This document shows, in pieces, positions 9,242 to 14,750 of a DNA stretch of 14,750 nucleotides. The stretch comes from Smittium mucronatum (taxonomy: Eukaryota; Kickxellomycota; Harpellomycetes; Harpellales; Legeriomycetaceae): positions 1 to 14,750 of the forward strand of contig LSSL01001415.1 in assembly GCA_001953115.1 (NCBI GenBank), given 5' to 3'. A program made the position numbers and the translations under genes. The notes below the pieces were generated by a model, which was not told where the DNA came from, ran no database searches, and saw only the letters and a list, made by a program, of their open reading frames with translations. How positions within the stretch are numbered: the stretch's first letter is position 1; each line of letters opens with the position of its first letter.

Positions 9242-9600
9242 CTACATGATACTTGTCATTTTTCCCTCCTCCACATTTTGTAAATCACCTACTCTTAACG
9301 CCATTACATCTTGATGAGTCTTGATGTTTTCACTATACGAAACTCCGTTAGGATATGATTTATCTAGTTCTAACTCAAAAATAAAACAGGAATTAAAGCG
9401 TAAAAACTACAATTAATTTTGTTCATTTTTGCAGATTATTTGCATTATCCATTTAATTGATAGCTTAGCTTTACGTCATCTATTAAAATCGAGTTAACTC
9501 AGCCAAAACATAGAGTAGCCCACCTAGTTAAATCATAAAGTTCAATTCAATACGCTGATATTTCACATTTTAGTACATTCCGATTAATCGGAAAAGCCAT
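9242..9600 (-). CDS. Candidate small gene of unknown function (about 62 aa), spliced or frameshifted
   Basis: Not recognised. The main open stretch (exon 9406-9242) reads FELELDKSYPNGVSYSENIK then THQDVMALRVGDLQNVEEGK and MTSIM, stop, with two AATAAA sites shortly downstream. Model 1: an ATG exon at 9600-9577 (MAFPINRN, donor GTACTA) spliced over 170 nt to acceptor TTGTAG joins in phase and gives 62 aa. Model 2: an ATG at 9426 encodes a secretion-signal-like MNKINCSFYALIPVLF that runs into a stop, and one extra T in the T-run would put it in frame with the same C-terminus. Composition (many D, E, G, V) differs from the surrounding AT-rich DNA. Chance remains possible. Confidence 0.3.
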
Positions 9601-9777
9601 TAGAAACAAAAAAGTTTAAATTTGAAAATTACATAAATTCAACAGAATGAAAATATTGAATACACTTATGCAAAGATAATTAGTAATATAAACCAAATTT
9701 TAAAAGGAAAAAAGTACACATGTTTCTAGTGTTTAGGAAGAATGGATGTAGATTAAGAAAAAAGATAGAATTTTCGT
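9601..9777. other. Short spacer downstream of the methyltransferase
   Basis: No gene seen. AATAAA on the minus strand at 9782-9777 overlaps the methyltransferase stop codon and may serve as its poly(A) signal, though it is close. Confidence 0.4.
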
Positions 9778-10401
9778 TTATTTTCGTTTCCAGACAGCCA
9801 TGATACACGAAGTCTCTCGAGGAGGCTCCTTAGCTGGATCTCTATCCTCATACTCCAAAGTAAAATTCTTATCTAGAGCGGTATGGCACATTTCAATGTT
9901 TAACTGAAAAGGTGGTCCATCATTACTGCTTCCAAAATCAATAGGATAAATAAGGGTTATCAAATACCCACCGGGGGATATAATATCTGCATATTTCTGG
10001 CCCCAGAGTTCGCGATCTTTGGGTTTAACTGTGCTCAAAAATGTGTAATCATACGCAACCTGAAACAAAGAAGACGGTGGTTCGTAGGTATAAAAATCAG
10101 CTGTCACAAACTCCAAATTTCCGGATGGAACATTGGATTTAGCTGCAAGCTCTTCAGCTGCTTTCTTTGCTGAAATGCTAACGTCGAGACCCACAGTTTT
10201 GTATCCTTGCTGGGCAAAATATATCGCATCGTAACCGTGACCACATCCGGGCACTATGCAATTTCCTTTTGGGATGTGAAACTTATTGCCTCCGATCAGT
10301 TCTTTCAAAGCGATCTGCATCTTACCAAAATCCCAAAATATCGTGTTAGTGTCCCATTTCTCCTCCCAGAATTGATTATATTGTTCTCTATCGGTGGACA
10401 T
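9778..10401 (-). CDS. TPMT-family (thiopurine/thiol) S-adenosylmethionine methyltransferase, 207 aa
   Basis: Transfers a methyl group from SAM, in fungal relatives typically to thiols or halide ions; the exact substrate cannot be read from sequence. Family marks in order: W-E-E-K-W-D (12-17) and FWDFGKMQ with an upstream aromatic pocket, motif I VPGCGHGYD (50-58) for SAM binding, GLDVS (71-75) with the acidic ribose contact, ADF (101-103), YDYTFLSTV (117-125), SPGG (142-145), GPPF (162-165) and a C-terminal ETSCIMAVWKRK. The length is normal for the family and there is no intron. The first ATG is at 10401 (MSTDREQYN); a TTG nine bases upstream is not a credible start. No signal peptide is seen, so it is probably cytosolic. 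Confidence 0.92.
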   Translation of the reverse strand: MSTDREQYNQFWEEKWDTNTIFWDFGKMQIALKELIGGNKFHIPKGNCIVPGCGHGYDAIYFAQQGYKTVGLDVSISAKKAAEELAAKSNVPSGNLEFVTADFYTYEPPSSLFQVAYDYTFLSTVKPKDRELWGQKYADIISPGGYLITLIYPIDFGSSNDGPPFQLNIEMCHTALDKNFTLEYEDRDPAKEPPRETSCIMAVWKRK

Positions 10402-11241
10402 TAGCTTCAATATATTGATTTATCGGGTAAATTAAATACTGGGCTGGTTTTTTGTTTACTATAAGTAAAGATACCTTGATTGCTCTTGGCACAGATGCCC
10501 TAATACAACCCCCCCCCCCTCCTCTCCCAAATAAAGTTTGATTTGTTTAATCCTAAACCCTTTCCGGCCCAAAAATTTATTGAGCTCCTATTTGTGAAAT
10601 TTGGATTTCCTATTCGGCAATAGTAAAAATTGGCCCAAATAATATAACTAATTATTAATAAATATTTTGTGTTGACCAAAAAATGAGTGCCATCTTTATT
10701 ACCCTCGACTCAAGAAAGGCTAATTACTAAACTGATTATCAGATCCTATTAGATTATTGCCATTAGCTCAATAATTATTGCATCATTATATTTACAGATA
10801 TGGGAGATTCTTTTCAAGGCCGGACTTTTATTTATATGTAAACCATTGGCTAAAACAAAATTACATCATTCTCAAACCAATATAAACCGAAAGATACTTT
10901 CTCTAATAAAATTTCGAAATTTTGCCAATAGATGATTTCTTTTAGTAATTTTATATTCCAGACCAACCAATAATTTCGTACTTTTTCTTAACTCTGTATT
11001 TCCAAATTAGGAAGGTAGTAAAAATTTAGTAGGAAAGTGTCTGTTCTCAAAGGTAATCTCCCATATGGTAACTTGATTAAGTCAGTGAATTACACCCTCA
11101 ACCAACCAGAAATTGGTATGAATCACTAAAACTATAAATTCATCACTGAATTTAAAATTTCCCAGTGTCTGATTACATAAAAATACGCCGACCATCACTA
11201 CCTAAAAAATTTGGCGATTTTTTCCATCGTATATTATATTT
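10402..11241. other. AT-rich spacer with a long C-tract, no gene seen
   Basis: Contains the methyltransferase promoter region, then non-coding AT-rich DNA. A run of 11 C (10509-10519) follows TAATACAA, the same context (ATACAA then C-run) as the tail of repeat copy A. A stretch around 11094-11140 (TCAACCAA then TTGGTATGAATCACTAAAACT) resembles part of degenerate copy C at about 12147-12180. Both may be repeat debris. Confidence 0.45.
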
Positions 11242-11877
11242 ACTTGAACCAATGCCCAGTTTCCTAATAGTGAAATACCTTGTTGCAGCGTAGGAGCTTA
11301 ATAGTGTACTTTTCGAAGTACGTAGACCAAAGTTTCACGCAGTGTTGTACTATTCTTGGTTGGGAGTAGTGGGGACAGTGCACAGCGATTCCAATGGAGG
11401 ACCATCTCGAAACAGGAGGAACCAATCGTTTAGCACAGCTGAGATGTAGTCTAGTGCACAATTCCAGCGTTCGACACAGTCAGACGGATCTCAGCGTCTA
11501 ACAGCTATTTGTAGGAAAGCCATATCGATCAAAACCATGTTTGGGTAGGAGCCTAATTTTATTAATCCATTAAGAAATAGACTCTGATTAGGAGCTCGGT
11601 AGCTTTAATGAACTATTGTAGGTTGGTAAAGATCTTAATTCATAGCAGTTAAAGCCTCAGTCCTAAACCTACTTGAAGCAATGCCAGGGGGGGGGGTCTT
11701 TCGGTTGGTAGATTGCATCCTTTTTCTGTAGGTACGCAGCCGGTAGTCCGACAGAGGAGCTTATTGTAGTTAGGATAATAGTCTTTTCTAAACATGTTTT
11801 TCATATTTTCATAATTTTTTAGTATAGTTTTTAATGAAGTTATCTTACAATAAAATTCTGTGATACAACCCCCCCCC
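11242..11877 (+). repeat. Dispersed repeat copy A (about 630 bp)
   Basis: Aligns over its whole length with the reverse complement of 13996-14638. For example, 11263-11289 is identical to the complement of 14594-14620. The start is sharp at ACTTGAACC (11242). Internally it has a run of 10 G (11687-11696), and it ends GTGATACAA followed by 9 C (11869-11877), like a variable homopolymer tail. A 65-codon open frame on the minus strand (11461-11264) lacks an ATG. No target-site duplication is visible. A tRNA-like pair of Pol III promoter motifs occurs at 11431-11441 and 11469-11477. It is most likely a non-autonomous element; the class is uncertain. Confidence 0.85.
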
Positions 11878-12099
11878 AATTCCCAGTGGATACTGAACAT
11901 CTAGAGCGACAGGTGGTAGTGGGATGAAATCTATTATTTATTATTTCCTTCTGTCGTGTTTTTATTTTAGTCTTTTTCTAATGTTTAAATATTATAAACT
12001 AATCCCCTATAAAAAAAATTCATCGGATATCCCTTGCACTAAATGCAAAATCTATTTGAAATGGTTTTGATATTTATATATCTTGTATCACTTAATATA

Positions 12100-12720
12100 C
12101 TTACTCTTAATGTGAATTTCCCGGTCATGGTTTAGGAGCTTAAGTATTTCAACCAAATAGTGGTATTCATACTAAAACTCCACCTATGCCACCCTATTCT
12201 GGGTGAAAAGTGGTTACAGCATCCCAAAGATTCGAAGAAAAGGGAATCCATTGGGTTGAATTTAAAACAGGGATATCCGAATCATAATCTGTGAATTCTG
12301 GTGTGCAGTCTGAACAAACAACCCATACTCTGTCGGCGAAGCGATGAAACAGCGTTTATCAGTTTGTAGTAGGAAAGCCGTAGTAGAATTATCGAGATTT
12401 CATTAAGTGAGTCTAAATTTTATTAGCCCTTTTAGAAATGGATATAATGATGCGGATGAAAATTCTATTTAATGTATGTTCACTGATGTTGAGCTTAATT
12501 CATCAATTTATTTATATCTTTCATTCGGCTTGCCTGAAGTAATGTAGGGTTTTTGTATACTTTATGTTAGAAATGACCACAAATATCCATAATTAAACTG
12601 TCAGTGGGTTATTGTGGAATTTTTTTTATTTAGGATAATAGTTATTTCATAGGATAAAATTAAAATTAACATATTTTTATTGTTTTTTTAAATTAAGTTG
12701 AAATGAAATGAAATTTATGC
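12100..12720 (+). repeat. Degenerate third copy C of the same repeat
   Basis: Same orientation as copy A but heavily diverged. Shared islands occur in the same order: TAGGAGCTTAA (12133-12143 vs 11291-11301), GTAGGAAAGCC (12369-12379 vs 11511-11521), ATTTTATTA and AGAAATGGA-like stretches after it, GAAG-AATG near 12536, and TAGGATAATAG (12631-12641 vs 11771-11781). It lacks the internal G-run. Ends are approximate because of decay. Confidence 0.6.
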
Positions 12721-12960
12721 TTTAAGTACAATAATAAGAGAACAGTTTGGTTTTTCTATCAGTTCATCGTTATTAGCACATGTATATCTAGGTTAATTTT
12801 GATAAAAATTCTCCGATTGAACTTTAATATCACTCATTTGATATCATAAAAAAATAAATTTTTGCAAGTGTTATTTAGAACAAGAAATCCAAAAAAAAAA
12901 GGGGGGGGGCTAAACACTCTGAATGACTTGCATTAAGTTCGGTTGATGTGTGGAGTATGG
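12721..12960. other. AT-rich spacer with an A10-G9 junction
   Basis: No gene seen. A run of 10 A (12891-12900) is followed directly by 9 G (12901-12909), which might be the tail of another decayed element. Flanks show no match I can align by eye. Confidence 0.45.
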
Positions 12961-13411
12961 TTAAAAATAGTTTCTTATCCGAAAAAAAATTGAATAAAAA
13001 ATATTTAATCGCTTTAAAAAGGTTGAAGTTTTATTTCTCTGCTTAAACTGCCCCTTATCCATTGTAAGTCCGTTTGAAAAAATCAGCGTTTGATTAATAA
13101 ATTGCGATATCAGTTTTTTAATATTATGAATGCCACTATAAATTTTTTCTTGTCCTACATCAATTAATTTTTTGCAATGAAAGACATAAATTCTAATGTG
13201 ATATCTATTTCCCTCACCATTCACCAAAGTGTTTCCTAGTACGCTGAATTGATTTTTATCCTGATAAAAACAATAGAAGGCATATAAAAATAATATTTAA
13301 CATGAAGATTGCCTAATATTATTCGCAATAACATTATCAAATTTACTTAGCAGAAAATGAATGTTCTGACAGCTCTGACTTTTCGAATAAATTCACTTGG
13401 TAAAAAGTCAT
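12961..13411 (-). pseudogene. Candidate two-exon gene of unknown function, out of frame at the junction
   Basis: Not recognised. The larger piece (13260-12961, 99 codons plus stop) follows a good acceptor (TGTTTTTATCAG) and begins DKNQFSVLGNTLVNGEGNRY, continuing HIRIYVFHCKKLIDVGQEKI. Upstream, an ATG exon at 13411-13347 (MTFYQVNLFEKSELSEHSFS) ends at a textbook donor AA|GTAAAT. The 86-nt interval between them equals a normal intron for this genome. The phases do not match (65 nt then a phase-0 exon), so a one-base indel or a missed micro-exon is needed. It is either a decayed gene or two chance stretches. It lies between repeat copies C and B. Confidence 0.32.
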
Positions 13412-13995
13412 TTCAATCAATTAATTTTAATAAATGATCTGTTGTAAAGTTTGAAATTCGGTCTAAAAACATTCGACCCAACTGGAATATAAATGCAGTA
13501 AAAATTTTCATTTTCATTTTCATTTTCATTTTAATATTGCAAACTAAAGGGGAAAAAAATACGTTTATAAACATAAATTCTGAATTTAGATAAAAAAATC
13601 ATCTAATAATTTATTTATTTTAAAGCTCATGGATTTTTTTTAAGTATAAATATTAGCTGAATTCTTTTAATAGGGCGTTTTTTAGACTCAATAAAGTATA
13701 AAAGCTTTTTCTGATGTTTAAAATTTTATTTGAAAATTCTAAAGGGTATAAAGGGGCCTTATGTCCCGAAATTTAAAAATTCAAATCATAAAATTGTGGA
13801 ACACAAATTAAATAATAAATTTTGTGCAATTAGTTAAAAATTATCATGATTTTTTTTATCTAAATAATTTATTATAATTAAATGAATGTAAATTTTAAAT
13901 TGATTTTAAATTCAGGGACGTCTATATGTCAAAAAAATTATTTTTTGGGAAAATTCTTTGGGAAAAATTTTCATTTGATCAAGTGATATTCGGTC
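13412..13995. other. AT-rich spacer, no gene seen
   Basis: Very AT-rich, with many runs of A and T on both strands. A hexanucleotide microsatellite is listed separately. No open frame of interest. Confidence 0.5.
13505..13532 (+). repeat. (TTTTCA)n microsatellite, four units plus partial
   Basis: Four perfect TTTTCA units followed by TTTT. It has no evident function and probably varies in length between isolates. Confidence 0.9.
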
Positions 13996-14638
13996 TTTTT
14001 TTTTTGTATCACTGAATTTTAACGTAAGATAATTTCATTAAAAACTATACTGAAAAAATATGAAAAAAAAAGGAGTAGAGAAAAGAGTATTGTCCCAAAT
14101 AAAATAAGCTCCTCTGCCGATCTACTGGCTGCTACCTACGGGATAGGGGTGTAATCTACCAACCTAAAGACCCCCCCCCCCCTGGCATTGCTTCAAGTAG
14201 GCTGGATGACTGAGGTTACATGCAGTCAAGAATTAAGCTTTTGTCAATGAACAACGGTTCGTTGAAGCTACTGAGCTCCTAGTCAGAGCCTACTTCTAAC
14301 AGGATTAATAAAATTAGATTTCTACCCAAACGTGAGATTGATCGACATGGTTTCCCTACAAATAGCTGTTAGCTGCTGAGACCCGTCTGACTGTCGAACT
14401 CTGGACTTGTGCACTAGACTATGTCTCAGCATTGCTAAACGATCAGTTCCTCCTGTTTCGATATGGTCCTCCTCTGGAATCGCTGTCCACCGAATCGCTG
14501 TGCGCTGTCCCCACTACTCCCAACCAAGGATAGTACAACACTGCGTGAAATTTTGGTCTACGCACTTCGAAAAGTACACTACTAAGCTCCTAAGCTGCAA
14601 CAAGGTATTTCACTATTAGGAGTGGTATTGGTTCAAGT
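13996..14638 (-). repeat. Dispersed repeat copy B, inverted relative to copy A
   Basis: Reverse-complement match to 11242-11877. In the element's orientation it starts at 14638 (ACTTGAACC) and ends GTGATACA followed by a run of 10 A (plus-strand T-run 13996-14005), where copy A has C9. The internal homopolymer is 12 C on the plus strand (14171-14182) against 10 G in A. Compared with A it carries a short in-frame-sized duplication around 14481-14510 (ATCGCTGT repeated). A 70-codon plus-strand frame (14407-14619) matches the copy-A frame but begins at TTG, so a protein is doubtful. Confidence 0.85.
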
Positions 14639-14750
14639 TTCCTGGAAACGTTCTGCCATCTCAGCAATTTAATTTTTTCAAAGAGGGGAAAATAATATTT
14701 CCTTTTGTTTATTTTGGATTTGAACGGTTGTTGAGTCATACACAGTTTCC
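14639..14750. other. Flank right of repeat copy B
   Basis: Unique-looking AT-rich DNA to the window edge. It does not match the sequence left of copy A, so the repeat boundary at about 14638 is sharp. Confidence 0.5.

Noticed and set aside
11264..11461. Protein from repeat copy A (and its partner at 14407-14619)
   Set aside because: Similarity is explained by the repeat; both frames start at non-ATG codons and no domain is seen.
11431..11477. Functional tRNA gene
   Set aside because: Box motifs are present but no cloverleaf with paired acceptor and anticodon arms could be drawn.
11649..11900. 83-codon minus-strand frame
   Set aside because: Runs across the repeat's G-run, the C-tail and its boundary; the Pro/Leu content comes from homopolymers.
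13505..13532. CRISPR-like or regulatory array
   Set aside because: Simple hexanucleotide microsatellite without spacers, in a eukaryotic setting.

Overview
The window looks like AT-rich nuclear DNA from an early-diverging fungus. The evidence is a diaphanous-type formin gene split by nine short GT..AG introns (68-107 nt, mostly ending in TAG), a secreted family-19 chitinase, a fungal-type TPMT-like methyltransferase, long AT-rich spacers, a non-LTR retroelement tail and dispersed repeats. This combination would fit Kickxellomycotina/Harpellales (Smittium-like) or Cryptomycota. That placement is an inference from gene content and base composition and is not settled by anything in the window.

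Layout: all well-supported genes lie on the minus strand, so they read right to left. Positions 1-315 hold the C-terminal zinc-knuckle part of a reverse-transcriptase polyprotein, cut off by the window edge. Positions 705-6017 hold a complete formin in 10 exons (1506 aa by my splicing). Positions 7148-8689 hold an intronless chitinase. Positions 9778-10401 hold a TPMT-like SAM methyltransferase. Positions 10402-14750 contain no convincing intact gene and are a repeat-rich region. It has two copies of a ~630-bp element in opposite orientation (11242-11877 and 13996-14638), a decayed third copy between them (about 12100-12720), and several long G/C homopolymers that stand out in AT-rich DNA.

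Four further exon-like islands on the minus strand (6030-6528, 6820-6960, 9242-9600 and 12961-13411) have protein-like translations and plausible splice sites. They match no family I recognise and could be small spliced genes, pseudogenes or chance. They are reported at low confidence.

How the genes relate: the formin (polarised actin assembly for tip growth and septation) and the chitinase (cell-wall remodelling) both belong to hyphal morphogenesis. Nothing in the sequence shows that they are co-regulated. The methyltransferase looks unrelated to them.
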